Source: Gemmatimonadales bacterium (GTDB lineage: Bacteria; Gemmatimonadota; Gemmatimonadetes; Gemmatimonadales; GWC2-71-9). Taken from it: a DNA stretch of 64,000 bases. Location of the stretch: assembly GCA_041390145.1 (NCBI GenBank), contig JAWKQM010000007.1, positions 62,001 through 126,000 of the forward strand, read 5' to 3'. Below, one piece after another: positions 55,812-64,000 of the stretch (positions are counted from its first letter, which is position 1; the number at the start of each line of letters is the position of its first letter). The notes under the pieces are model-generated. The model searched no databases and was not told the origin of the DNA. It saw nothing but the letters and a program-made list of their open reading frames with translations. The position numbers and the translations under genes were made by a program.

Positions 55812-55978
55812 CCACAGGCCCGGCAGGTCACGCAGCCGGAGTTATGGGCCACGGGGCCGGCGCATTCGGGGCAGACGCGTATGCACCGATAGGCCAGGGG
55901 GTTCGCTCGTTGGGATGAGCCATTGGCTTGGGGAGACGGGTATTGGGGCCGCGGAGGCGGTGGGGGAGTGGGTGGCAT
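55793..55978 (-). CDS. Small zinc-ribbon protein
   Basis: A 61-residue protein: Pro-rich start, then CPEC-x8-CVTCRACGWGRC, a four- or more-Cys zinc ribbon resembling the C-terminal ribbon of B12-dependent ribonucleotide reductase (CGWxxCG). It may be a free-standing module or a relic. First gene of the operon leading to dnaE2. It overlaps the radical SAM gene by 19 bases. Confidence 0.6.
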   Translation of the reverse strand: MPPTPPPPPRPQYPSPQANGSSQRANPLAYRCIRVCPECAGPVAHNSGCVTCRACGWGRCG

Positions 55979-55998
55979 GGCGCCCTCTTTCGGCTTTT

Positions 55999-56019
55999 GT
56001 TCGGTTGCTTAAACCGAAC
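55999..56019. promoter_or_regulatory. Inverted repeat upstream of the zinc-ribbon/dnaE2 operon
   Basis: GTTCGGTT (55999-56006), GCTTA, AACCGAAC (56012-56019), with another CCGAA half site at 56024-56028, in an AT-rich window 21 bases upstream of the zinc-ribbon start. A candidate operator of the damage-tolerance operon. It does not match a LexA consensus I know. Confidence 0.5.
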
Positions 56020-56047
56020 ATATACCGAATAAAGATGGGCGTCAAGA

Positions 56048-56860
56048 TCAGGCTGCTGCCTCGCTGAAGTCCACCCGTCGCCCATCCTGTCGGATGTAGT
56101 CGAACCACCCCTCAAATCGGGCGATGACTTCCTGCCCGCCGAAGTCGTCGCCCTTGTTGTAGACGAAATAGTCCGAGCCGCCAGCGCGCAGGGCGAGCCC
56201 GTCGTGCTGCTGCTCCCACCAGCAGTAGGTGACAAAGAGATAATTCCGGTTGATGAGCAGCCCGATCATGTTCGGCATGTAGTCGTAATGGTACAGGGTC
56301 AGTCTCGACGGGTTCGGAAGCGCCGCGATGGCGGCGGCCCGGCGCCGGACCTGCCGGGCGATGGCGCCCGCCATCTCGAAGCGCCCGAAGACCGCATCCT
56401 CGGGGGTGCAGAGCTTCGGTTCGAGGAGGGCAACCTCGATTTCGAAGCGAACCTTCTCCGCCAGCGAGTCGGGGTCGTGATCATTGAGCATCTTCTCCAG
56501 CACGTTCTGCCAGCCGTGGCGGCCCGCGAGCCCGATGTAGTGAATCGTGACCTCGCGCTCGTCGGCCACGATCTCACGGATCTCCCGGTAGAGGTCGTTG
56601 GAGTTGATCAGGTTCACGCCGCGCGGGGCCTTGACGGTCTTCTCGTAGATCTCGAACAGCATCTCGAGCAGGATGAGCCCGAGCGCGATCAGTGCGCCGG
56701 CGCCCGCGGCATCGCGCACGTCGGCCGGTAACAACGCGGCAGGGAGCGACTGCACCAGGACGACCACCAGCATCGTCAGGTAGGCAATCGGCTTCTTCGC
56801 CTTTTCGTAGCCCTCGCGGATGCGTTCGATCAGGGACTTCGGCCGGCCGTACATCGGCAA
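56048..56860 (-). CDS. Membrane-anchored protein with cytoplasmic PLD-like domain, unknown function
   Basis: A 270-residue protein. Two transmembrane helices at about 24-70 (AYLTMLVVVLVQSLPAALLP and GALIALGLILLEMLFEIYE), then a soluble domain with VTIHYIGLAGRHGWQNVLEK, VRFEIEVALLEPKLC and LTLYHYDYMPNMIGLLINRN, LFVTYCWWEQ. The later part resembles PLD-like effector/nuclease folds, but without HKD motifs. No confident function. Divergent from 57149 across 288 bases; the gap holds ATGAT/ATCAT at about 56887-56903 and an AT-rich promoter-like stretch (56985-57030). Confidence 0.72.
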   Translation of the reverse strand: MPMYGRPKSLIERIREGYEKAKKPIAYLTMLVVVLVQSLPAALLPADVRDAAGAGALIALGLILLEMLFEIYEKTVKAPRGVNLINSNDLYREIREIVADEREVTIHYIGLAGRHGWQNVLEKMLNDHDPDSLAEKVRFEIEVALLEPKLCTPEDAVFGRFEMAGAIARQVRRRAAAIAALPNPSRLTLYHYDYMPNMIGLLINRNYLFVTYCWWEQQHDGLALRAGGSDYFVYNKGDDFGGQEVIARFEGWFDYIRQDGRRVDFSEAAA

Positions 56861-57148
56861 TCTCCTGGTGGGAGCGGGCGAGGAGGGGATGATTTTTCAT
56901 CATAACCCTCAGACCGGGATGCGCCACCACCGGATAGTCTCTGCGCGGGCCTCTTCGGCCGATACAACGGTAAGTGGTTGCAGGGTAATTGGATACGACT
57001 TGATTTAGAGATAATCAAACAGCAAATTGCATTACGGGCCGGGGGTTGAACTCACCGCGCTCCGCGTTGGGTTCCTGCCGCCCACGTCGCACCAAGGAGG
57101 CTGCTCAGCCGATCACATTTTCGTTCCTCCAGCCAGGAGGCGTTCACC

Positions 57149-57829
57149 ATGTTTGTCGGACACTACGGCGTGTCCTTCGCTGCCAAACGCTTTGACTCCT
57201 CGATTCCGCTCTGGGTGCTCTTCCTCGCCGTCCAACTCCTCGATGTCATCTGGGCCCCATTCATTCTCCTCGGCATCGAGAAGCTCCGGATCGTGCCCGG
57301 AATCACGGCCTCGAATCCCCTGGATCTCTACTACATGCCGTACACGCACAGTCTCGTGGCCGCTCTGCTCTGGTCGATCATCGTGTTCGTCGGCTACCGG
57401 GCACTCAACAGGCACCGCGGGGGCGGGCGCGCGGCGCTCGTGGTTGCGGTCGCAGTTTTCTCGCATTGGATCCTCGATTTCCTCGTACATCGGCCGGACC
57501 TGCCACTCTATAGCGACACAATGAAGGTTGGCCTCGGGCTCTGGGACTACCCTGTCGTCGCCCTCGCGCTGGAATCCGCGTTGTTGTTCGGCGGGATTTG
57601 GCTCTACCTGGCCAGGGCGACGGTGCGTCGGCTGCCAGTCGTGATCTTTGGCGCCGTGATGCTGGTGATCCAGGTCTACATCTTCTTCGGCCCCCCGCCG
57701 GCATCCGACAAGGCGGCCGCATGGACCGCGCTGGCTGCCTACGGAGTCTTCGCCTTTGTCGCCGCCCGATTGGATCGACCACCTGCTGGAGCAGTCGCGG
57801 GGCACAGCGGGCAAGCGGCGGTAGATTGA
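57149..57829 (+). CDS. Integral membrane protein, YdjM/metal-dependent hydrolase-like
   Basis: A 226-residue protein with about six helices and conserved polar residues near the membrane (MFVGHYGVSFAAKR, QLLDVIWAPFI, YTHSLVAALLW, FSHWILDFLVHRPDLPLY). The His/Asp set recalls the membrane metal-dependent hydrolase (PF04307) family, but here the protein may not be an enzyme. AGGAGG lies about 8 bases before the ATG. Confidence 0.78.
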   Translation: MFVGHYGVSFAAKRFDSSIPLWVLFLAVQLLDVIWAPFILLGIEKLRIVPGITASNPLDLYYMPYTHSLVAALLWSIIVFVGYRALNRHRGGGRAALVVAVAVFSHWILDFLVHRPDLPLYSDTMKVGLGLWDYPVVALALESALLFGGIWLYLARATVRRLPVVIFGAVMLVIQVYIFFGPPPASDKAAAWTALAAYGVFAFVAARLDRPPAGAVAGHSGQAAVD

Positions 57830-57916
57830 TGTAACGGCCTTGGTGTGTAGCATTCTCAGAATGCAGTCGTACCGCCGTCAGCACCTGAGGCTTCCCGATC
57901 GAGGCTTGCCCAATCG

Positions 57917-60900
57917 ATGCGATTTCAGCACGCATTTGCCTGCTTCGCTCTTGCCATCGGTGGCGGCGCGTTGCCCCTGGCCGCCCAGGCGCCGCGCGCC
58001 ACCGTCCGCGAATACGAGCGGGTGTTTCCAACCTATCCGTTCAGCGACCCGAACCCGATCCCGGTCGTCGGTCGGATCTATCCGTATTTCCGCTTCGATG
58101 GCTTCACCGACGTTGCCGAGCCGCGCGCCTGGAAGGTCGTCGAGCTCGAGAACGCCTACCTCAAGGTGATGATCCTGCCGGAAATCGGCGGCAAGATCTG
58201 GAACGCCGTGGACAAGCGGACCGGCCGATCGTTCATCTATTTCAACCAAGTGGTGAAGTTCCGCGACATCGCCATGCGCGGCCCCTGGACCAGCGGCGGC
58301 ATCGAGGCCAACTACGGGATCATCGGCCACACGCCGAACGTGGCGACGCCGGTGGACTACGTGACGCGCACCAACCCCGACGGCAGTGTGAGCTGCATCA
58401 TCGGTGCGCTCGACCTCCTCACCCGCACCCCCTGGCGGCTCGAGATCCGGCTCGGCCCCGCCGACGCGTCGTTCAGCACGACCTCCTTCTGGTACAACGC
58501 CTCGGCGCTGGAGCAGCCTTACTACTCCTGGATGAACGTCGGCATTCCGGTGCGCGGCAACCTCCAGTTCGCCTACCCGGGCACCAGCCGCCTGGGCCAC
58601 GCCGGCGAGCACGCCCCTTGGCCCGTCGACACCACGGGGCGCGACCTCAGCTGGTACGAGAACAACGACTTCGGCGGGTACAAGTCGTACCACGTCTTCG
58701 GGCGGGAGACTGATTTCTTCGGGGCCTACTGGCACGACGACGACGTCGGGATGGTCCGCTACGCGCCGCGCGACGAGAAAGCCGGCAAGAAGATCTGGAT
58801 TTGGGGCCTCTCCCGGCAGGGGATGATCTGGGAGCAGCTGCTCACCGACAGCGACGGGCAGTACGCCGAGGTGCAGTCGGGGCGGCTGTTCAACCAGACG
58901 GCGGAGCAGAGCACCTTCACTCCCTTCAAGCACTTCGGCTTCACGCCCCACGTCGCCGATCGGTGGACCGAGTATTGGTATCCCGTTGGCGGCATTGCCG
59001 GCATCGTCGCGGCGAGCCGCCTTGGCGCCATGAACGTGACGATGCTGGATGATCGGCTCGTCATCGCGCTTTCGCCCGTGGAACCGCTCGCCGACACCGT
59101 CAGCGTGTATGCCGGGGCGCGCCGCCTCTACAGTCGGTTTGTCCAGCGCCAGCCGCTCGACCTGTTCGTGGACACCGTATCTGTGGGCGGCGCAATACCA
59201 GACAGTCTCCGCGTCACCGTGGGCGGCCATCGGCTCGAGTACCGTCTCGACCCGAATTCCGGCGACCTCGCCCGGCCGCTCGATGCGCCGGAAGGTTTCG
59301 ACTGGGAGTCGGCATACGGGCGCTATCTGCGGGGGAAGGAGTGGCTGCGGCAGCGGGAGTACGGGCCGGCCACCGCGTACCTGGACAGCGCGCTCGCGCG
59401 CGACCCGTACTTCGTGCCGGCGCTCGCCGACCGCGCCATGCTTGCGATCAGGAGCACGGATTATGAAGCCGCCCGCGGGTTCACCACCACTGCTCTCCAG
59501 GTCGACACCTACGACGGGGCTGCCAACTACTACTATGGCCTCGCCAACCGCCGGCTCGGCCGGCTGGCCGACGCGAAGGATGGCTTCGAGATCGCGACGC
59601 TCTCACCCGGGTACCGCGGTGCCGCGTGGACGGAACTGGCCCGGATGTCATTGGCCGCCGGCAACACGGACGCGGCGGTGGCCTTCGCCGACAAGGCGCT
59701 GACGGTCGAGCCGGACAATCTCGACGCCCTCGGTGCCGGCGCCGTTGCCGCGCGGCGGCGCGGCGACCCGACAGCGCATGCGCGGTGGGTCGCGCGTCTG
59801 GCGCAGGCCGATCCGCTCAGTCACCAGGCGCGGCTGGAGCGATTGCTCGCACAGGGTGATCCGGCGCTGCCTCGCAAGCTCACCGCCGGCATCCGGAGCG
59901 AACTCCCGGAACAGGTGCTCCTCGAGCTGGCGGCATGGTATGTCGACGCAGGCGACACGGCCGTTGCCGGTCGCGTCCTGGAGGCGGCGGGCGACGCCCC
60001 CGAGGCACTCTACTGGCGGGCGTACCTGCTCGACGACTCCTCGGCGACTCGCGCCGAGCTCCTGCGTCGCGCGAACGCCCTGTCACCCCGGTATGTCTTC
60101 CCGTTCAGGCCGGAAATGGTGCCCTCACTCCAGTGGGCGGCAGCACAGAGCCAGGACTGGAAACCACGCTACTACCTGGCCCTGGCCTGGTGGGGGGCCG
60201 GACGGCTGGGTTCGGCCGATTCGCTCCTCACTGCGCTGGGCGACGTACCCGACTTCGCCCCCTTCTATGCCGCCCGGGCCACGTTCCCGGGGCGCCCTCC
60301 CGCACTCGCCAGGAGCGATCTGGAGCATGCGGCGGCGCTCGACTCTGCGGAATGGCGCTACGGGCGCCTGCTCACGGAGCACCTCCTGGCGACGGGCGAC
60401 TCCGCCGGCGCGGCCGCGATGGCGAGGGCGTATGCTGCCCGATTCCCCGACAACTATATCCTGGGGCTCACGCTGGCCACGGCGCTGGAGGCGGATGGTG
60501 AGTACGGCGCGGCGGATTCCGTGCTGGCCCAGCTCGAGGTCCTGCCGTACGAGGGTCGCCACGACGGTCACGTGCTCTACCGGCGGGCCAAGCTGATGCT
60601 GGCGGTGCAGGCGATCCACGCGGAGCAGTGGGATTCAGCGGCCGCCCTGATCGCGGCGGCCCGGCTCTGGCCAGAACGTCTGGGGGCGGGGAAGCCCTAC
60701 GACGCCGATCTCGATGAGCGACTCGAGGACCTGCTCCTGGCCGATGTGCGCTACCGGAGCGGAGCCTCGACGACATCGGCGCGGGGCCTCCTGGCGGGGT
60801 ACACCCCCACGGACGGCGATGCGGTCGTGCTGGATGCCTGGAGGGCGACGGCACCGCGGCGGCCCCCCGGCGGGTGGACCAACTGGCTCTACGTCGTGTT

Positions 60901-60961
60901 TGGGGTGCTGGTGGTGGCGCTCCTTAGCCGCCGTTTCCGGAGACGCGGCAGGGGGGCGTGA
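57917..60961 (+). CDS. DUF5107 protein with TPR repeats and C-terminal membrane anchor
   Basis: A 1014-residue exported protein. Signal peptide to about residue 24; DUF5107 (about 35-360, carbohydrate-active-like beta sandwich: YLKVMILPEIGGKIW, GIEANYGIIGHTPN, HDDDVGMVRYAPRDE); then tetratricopeptide helices to about 900 (YLDSALARDPYFVPALADRA, EVEP-type units); a final helix (NWLYVVFGVLVVALLS) with an Arg-rich tail anchors it. Many DUF5107-TPR proteins act in polysaccharide handling; precise activity unknown. Confidence 0.85.
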   Translation: MRFQHAFACFALAIGGGALPLAAQAPRATVREYERVFPTYPFSDPNPIPVVGRIYPYFRFDGFTDVAEPRAWKVVELENAYLKVMILPEIGGKIWNAVDKRTGRSFIYFNQVVKFRDIAMRGPWTSGGIEANYGIIGHTPNVATPVDYVTRTNPDGSVSCIIGALDLLTRTPWRLEIRLGPADASFSTTSFWYNASALEQPYYSWMNVGIPVRGNLQFAYPGTSRLGHAGEHAPWPVDTTGRDLSWYENNDFGGYKSYHVFGRETDFFGAYWHDDDVGMVRYAPRDEKAGKKIWIWGLSRQGMIWEQLLTDSDGQYAEVQSGRLFNQTAEQSTFTPFKHFGFTPHVADRWTEYWYPVGGIAGIVAASRLGAMNVTMLDDRLVIALSPVEPLADTVSVYAGARRLYSRFVQRQPLDLFVDTVSVGGAIPDSLRVTVGGHRLEYRLDPNSGDLARPLDAPEGFDWESAYGRYLRGKEWLRQREYGPATAYLDSALARDPYFVPALADRAMLAIRSTDYEAARGFTTTALQVDTYDGAANYYYGLANRRLGRLADAKDGFEIATLSPGYRGAAWTELARMSLAAGNTDAAVAFADKALTVEPDNLDALGAGAVAARRRGDPTAHARWVARLAQADPLSHQARLERLLAQGDPALPRKLTAGIRSELPEQVLLELAAWYVDAGDTAVAGRVLEAAGDAPEALYWRAYLLDDSSATRAELLRRANALSPRYVFPFRPEMVPSLQWAAAQSQDWKPRYYLALAWWGAGRLGSADSLLTALGDVPDFAPFYAARATFPGRPPALARSDLEHAAALDSAEWRYGRLLTEHLLATGDSAGAAAMARAYAARFPDNYILGLTLATALEADGEYGAADSVLAQLEVLPYEGRHDGHVLYRRAKLMLAVQAIHAEQWDSAAALIAAARLWPERLGAGKPYDADLDERLEDLLLADVRYRSGASTTSARGLLAGYTPTDGDAVVLDAWRATAPRRPPGGWTNWLYVVFGVLVVALLSRRFRRRGRGA

Positions 60962-61060
60962 CGGGCGTGGCCTGAGACAAGAAACTTGTGCTCCCGGGCA
61001 GAAGGTGTATTGTCTCTCCATCTCGACCCGCTCTCACCTCATCTCGATCTGCGAGGAATC

Positions 61061-61519
61061 ATGCGCAAACTTCTGCTTCTTCCCCTTCTCCTCTGGGCCT
61101 GTGGTGGAGACAAGGCGCCCAAGATGGATGAGGCCGCCATGGCAGCCCCGGCCGCGCTGACCGCCGCGGATGTTGTTGGCAACTATGCCGGCGTCACCAC
61201 GATCGACGGTACTGATAGCGTCTCGAACTGGACGTCCATGGCGATGACCAATGCCAACGGCGAGCTGGCCGGTGAGCTGGTGCAGGCACTCGCACCGGAT
61301 ATGGCGATTCCGATGGTGGGCACGCTCTCAGGGGACAGCGTCGTCTGGGTGGGCGGCCCCTTCACGCCGATCGGCGCGGCAGCGGATGCCCCGCAGATGA
61401 TGTGGAAGGCCGTGGGGCGCGCCAACGGCAATGCCTGGACTGGCACGGTGGTGTGGATGATGGCCGGCGCCGACAGCGTGGTGCAGAGTGGCACCTGGAC
61501 GGCGACCCGCACGCCCTGA
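61061..61519 (+). CDS. Small lipoprotein of unknown function
   Basis: A 152-residue protein starting at the ATG at 61061 after GAGGAATC. Lipobox LLLWACGG (Cys14). The mature part is Met/Ala/Thr/Gly-rich beta sequence (VVGNYAGVTTIDGTDSVS, GTVVWMMAGADSVVQSG). No domain recognised. The longer upstream frame lacks a signal sequence. Confidence 0.72.
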   Translation: MRKLLLLPLLLWACGGDKAPKMDEAAMAAPAALTAADVVGNYAGVTTIDGTDSVSNWTSMAMTNANGELAGELVQALAPDMAIPMVGTLSGDSVVWVGGPFTPIGAAADAPQMMWKAVGRANGNAWTGTVVWMMAGADSVVQSGTWTATRTP

Positions 61520-61544
61520 GGGATTCCAGGCACCGGGTAAGACG

Positions 61545-61570
61545 AGGGCCGGCAGATCATTGCCGGCCCT
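61545..61570 (+). terminator. Strong terminator hairpin after the lipoprotein gene
   Basis: AGGGCCGGCA (61545-61554), GATCAT, TGCCGGCCCT (61561-61570), followed by TTGTCGTCC. A nearly identical copy (63133-63160) ends the next gene. Confidence 0.85.
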
Positions 61571-61644
61571 TTGTCGTCCCGAACCTTCTCCGCGGCGCCG
61601 GGTAGAGGAAGGGACTTCCCGTTCAAGGAGTTGCGTTCCGTCCC

Positions 61645-63108
61645 ATGACCGATTCCCCCGCCGTCCCGCAGCCCCAGCGGATCCTCCTCACCGGTGCCAC
61701 CGGCTACGTCGGGGGGCGACTCCTGCCGCTCCTGGAAGAGCGGGGAGGGCGCATACGGTGCCTGGCCAGACGGCCGGAGGCGCTGACGTCGAGGGTGTCC
61801 GCGTTCACTGAGGTGGTGGCGGGCGACGTACTCGATCGCGCGACGCTCGAGCCTGCCCTGCGTGGCATCGACGTCGCCTATTACCTGGTGCACTCCATGG
61901 GTGCTACCGGATCGTTCGAGGAGGCCGATCGCGAGGCGGCACGGAACTTCGGCCAGGCGGCGAAAGCGGCGGGTGTGACCCGGATCATCTACCTCGGCGG
62001 CCTCGGGAACACGGAGGAAAAGCTTTCCTCGCACCTGCGCAGTCGCCAGGAAGTGGGGGAGATCCTGCGGGAGTCCGGGGTACCGGTGCTGGAATTCCGG
62101 GCGTCCATCGTGATCGGGTCAGGGAGCCTCTCCTACGAAATGATCCGCTCCCTGGTGGAACGCCTGCCGGTCATGGTGACGCCCAAATGGGTAAAGGTGC
62201 CGGCCCAGCCGATCGCCATCGACGACCTGCTCGCCTACCTGGTGGAAGCGCTCACCCTTCCGGTCTCGGCGTGTCGCATCTACGAGATCGGGGGCGCCGA
62301 CCGCATGTCGTACGCCGAGGTCATGCAGGTCTATGCGAAGCTTCGCGGCCGGAAGGTCTGGATGATTCCCGTGCCGGTGCTCACGCCCTATCTGTCGAGC
62401 CTCTGGCTCGGGCTGGTCACTCCGCTCTACGCGCGGATCGGTCGCAAGCTCCTCGAGAGCGTGGTGCATTCAACAGTCGTCCGGGATGACACCGCGCTCA
62501 GGGTGTTCACAGTCCGCCCAATGGGGGTGGCGGACGCTGTCCGGCGCGCCCTCGTGCGGGAGGACCGGGAGATCGCGGCCACGCGCTGGTCCGACGCGCT
62601 CTCTTCCGGTGGCGAGCAGCCCTCCTGGGGCGGTGTCCAGTTTGGTCCGCGACTGGTCGACTCCCGGACGATTCGAGTCGCGGTGCCACCCGACCAGGCG
62701 TTCCGGCCGATTCAACAGATTGGCGGAGAGACGGGGTGGTACGCGTGGGACTGGCTCTGGCATGTTCGCGGCTTTCTCGACTTGCTGGCCGGCGGCGTCG
62801 GGATGCGCCGCGGCCGACCCTCGCCGACGGCGCTGCGGGTCGGTGATGCGGTTGACTTCTGGCGCGTGGAGGCGGTGGAGCCGAACCATCTCCTGCGACT
62901 CGCCGCCGAGATGAAGCTGCCGGGCCGGGCCTGGCTGGAGTTCGAGGTGACAGGCGACGCGTCTGGCTCGACGATCCGGCAGACCGCGAGCTTCGACCCG
63001 GTGGGGCCGCTCGGCCGCGCCTACTGGTACGCCCTGTATCCGATGCACCAGCTGGTATTCGGTGGGATGTTGCGGGCGATCGCACGGACGGCGGCCCGCA
63101 CACCCTGA
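61645..63108 (+). CDS. SDR-type NAD(P)-binding protein fused to DUF2867/SRPBCC
   Basis: A 487-residue protein. The N-terminal about 330 residues form a Rossmann-fold atypical SDR (TGATGYVGGRLLPLLEERGG, YYLVHSMGATGSF, IIYLGGLGNTEEKLSSHLRS). The C-terminal about 150 residues are the DUF2867/SRPBCC-like domain (RIRVAVPPDQAF-like, WYAWDWLWHVRGFLDLL, GRAYWYALYPMHQLVF). Such fusions are widespread; substrate unknown, possibly lipid or quinone modification. Between two twin terminators. Confidence 0.85.
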   Translation: MTDSPAVPQPQRILLTGATGYVGGRLLPLLEERGGRIRCLARRPEALTSRVSAFTEVVAGDVLDRATLEPALRGIDVAYYLVHSMGATGSFEEADREAARNFGQAAKAAGVTRIIYLGGLGNTEEKLSSHLRSRQEVGEILRESGVPVLEFRASIVIGSGSLSYEMIRSLVERLPVMVTPKWVKVPAQPIAIDDLLAYLVEALTLPVSACRIYEIGGADRMSYAEVMQVYAKLRGRKVWMIPVPVLTPYLSSLWLGLVTPLYARIGRKLLESVVHSTVVRDDTALRVFTVRPMGVADAVRRALVREDREIAATRWSDALSSGGEQPSWGGVQFGPRLVDSRTIRVAVPPDQAFRPIQQIGGETGWYAWDWLWHVRGFLDLLAGGVGMRRGRPSPTALRVGDAVDFWRVEAVEPNHLLRLAAEMKLPGRAWLEFEVTGDASGSTIRQTASFDPVGPLGRAYWYALYPMHQLVFGGMLRAIARTAARTP

Positions 63109-63132
63109 GACTGCCGCAGCCAGGATACGACG

Positions 63133-63160
63133 AAGGGCCGACGAGACATTGCCGGCCCTT
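63133..63160. terminator. Bidirectional terminator between convergent genes
   Basis: AAGGGCCG (63133-63140) and CGGCCCTT (63153-63160), with TTGTC after. Shares ATTGCCGGCCCTTTGTC with the hairpin at 61545-61570. Lies between the SDR gene and the M16 peptidase gene. Confidence 0.8.
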
Positions 63161-63169
63161 TGTCATCTC

Positions 63170-64000
63170 CTAGGGCGCCACCGGGAGGCCGTCCGGCGTT
63201 CGCAGGATGACCGGTCCGAGGCCCAGTGCCTCGAGGCCCGGTCGGATCTTTTCGGCGTCCCCGACGACCACGATGTACACGTGGTTCGGGTCGATGGTGG
63301 TCCACGCCACCCGCTGCACGTCCGCAGCGGTGACCGCCAGGACCTGCTTTACGTAGCTGTCGTACCAGGTCAGAGGAAGGCCGTACGTAGTCACCTCAGC
63401 AATCTGGCCCGCCATTTCCCTCGTCGTCTCAAATGCCCCCGGCAGGCCAAAGGCGATGTAGTTCTTCGCCCGGGTGAGTTCCACCTCGCTCACCGGCTGG
63501 TCGCGAATGGCGTTGAGTTCCACGAAGAACTCGACCAGTGAACTGTCGGTCACGTTTGTCCGGACCGCGGCGGTGGCCCGGAAGGGGCCCGGAACCGGGT
63601 CGTAGCTGAATCCGGACCTGGCCCCATAGGTGTAGCCGCGCGTCTCGCGGAGATTCTGGTTCAGTCGGGAGGAAAAGGAGCCCCCCAGAATGGTGTTCAT
63701 CACCTCGATCGCTGCATAATCGGGGTCGGTGCGGGAGACACCGGGGCCGCCGATGATGATGACGGATTGCGCCGCGCCGGGCTTGTCGACCAAAAAGATC
63801 GCGCGGCCGGCGGGCCGGCTCACCGCCGGTGCCGCCGGCGGCTCGGGTGTCGCCTTCTGAGCGGGCTTCCAGTCGCCGAATCGACGGGCAATCTCCGCTT
63901 GTGCCTCCGCCAGGGAGATATCCCCCGTGATGATGAATTCTGCCTGATCAGGCCTGGCCACCCGCTGCCAGAAGTCACGGACCACGGCCGAATCGAGCTG
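63170..64000 (-). CDS. M16 family peptidase, C-terminal part; 5' end beyond the window
   Basis: The visible 276 residues are the C-terminal domain of an M16 (pitrilysin-like) protein (NQNLRETRGYTYGARSGFSY, GQIAEVTTYGLPLTWYDSY), the half that pairs with the catalytic HxxEH half. The frame is open through base 64000 (reading QLDSA before the first internal Val), so the gene continues upstream. The zinc motif is not in view, so catalytic activity cannot be judged. Confidence 0.88.
   Translation of the reverse strand, partial: QLDSAVVRDFWQRVARPDQAEFIITGDISLAEAQAEIARRFGDWKPAQKATPEPPAAPAVSRPAGRAIFLVDKPGAAQSVIIIGGPGVSRTDPDYAAIEVMNTILGGSFSSRLNQNLRETRGYTYGARSGFSYDPVPGPFRATAAVRTNVTDSSLVEFFVELNAIRDQPVSEVELTRAKNYIAFGLPGAFETTREMAGQIAEVTTYGLPLTWYDSYVKQVLAVTAADVQRVAWTTIDPNHVYIVVVGDAEKIRPGLEALGLGPVILRTPDGLPVAP

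Noticed and set aside
55999..56019. LexA box
   Set aside because: The half-site order and spacing (GTTC...GAAC) do not match the LexA consensus types I know, so it is kept only as an unnamed operator candidate.
1..64000. tRNA, rRNA, prophage, CRISPR, or known anti-phage systems
   Set aside because: I looked through the gaps and gene products and found no cloverleaf, array, integrase or defence gene set that I could support.

Overview
The window is a GC-rich bacterial chromosome segment (roughly two-thirds G+C), densely coding on both strands, with no tRNA, rRNA, CRISPR array or integrated phage that I can see. A Gram-negative envelope (OmpA-type and BamA-like barrels, many secreted and lipobox proteins), a fused E1 dehydrogenase, a domain-permuted aconitase and a Rdx selenoprotein together best fit Gemmatimonadota or a close relative. 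That placement is inference; no marker gene in the window proves it.

Layout. 1-5.4 kb: 3' part of rsgA, a MazG-like pyrophosphatase, a small unknown gene, a secreted amidohydrolase and a fused alpha/beta 2-oxoacid dehydrogenase E1. 5.4-13.3 kb: barrel protein, Ser/Thr kinase, lon, an Hpt protein coupled to a TrmB-like regulator, and an unknown protein that seems to start at CTG. 13.5-20.9 kb: M28 peptidase, beta-propeller protein, aconitase with the swivel domain first, DUF4015 hydrolase and an OmpA protein with thrombospondin type-3 repeats. 21.0-25.2 kb: a SelW/Rdx selenoprotein (in-frame UGA plus hairpin) abutting pfkA, then a convergent pterin/folate operon PTPS - PCD - pabB - pabA. 25.4-30.5 kb: small secreted protein, DUF1330, LysR regulator, and a divergent exported sulfatase and HAD phosphatase. 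30.5-38.2 kb: REP-associated tyrosine transposase, DEAH helicase with an RGG tail, TetR/EamA pair with a perfect operator, PAS-Fis regulator and BamA-like barrel. 38.2-44.8 kb: thioesterase, lipoprotein, ispH, two tandem RCC1 lipoproteins, epimerase, TfoX-like protein. 44.8-49.4 kb: DUF72, sugar dehydrogenase, MscS channel. 49.5-56.0 kb: a likely damage-tolerance operon of a zinc ribbon, radical SAM protein, catalytically stripped Y-family polymerase with a clamp motif, 3-methyladenine glycosylase and DnaE2. 56.0-64.0 kb: membrane proteins, a DUF5107/TPR protein, a small lipoprotein, an SDR-DUF2867 protein and the 3' part of an M16 peptidase gene.

Three themes stand out. (1) A cryptic selenoprotein gene that ordinary gene calling splits at UGA. 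(2) Short GC-rich repeats and palindromes present both between genes and in frame inside conserved genes (lon, pabB, dnaE2, the imuB-like gene, the radical SAM gene and the transposase itself); they encode a recurring peptide of the type AGQRGSGAAGP. This resembles in-frame palindromic elements of other bacteria and sits beside a RAYT-type transposase. (3) Unusual translation starts: candidate ATT and CTG starts with well-placed Shine-Dalgarno sequences, and two genes whose -10-like TATCTT lies exactly 6 nt before the start codon, suggesting leaderless transcripts.
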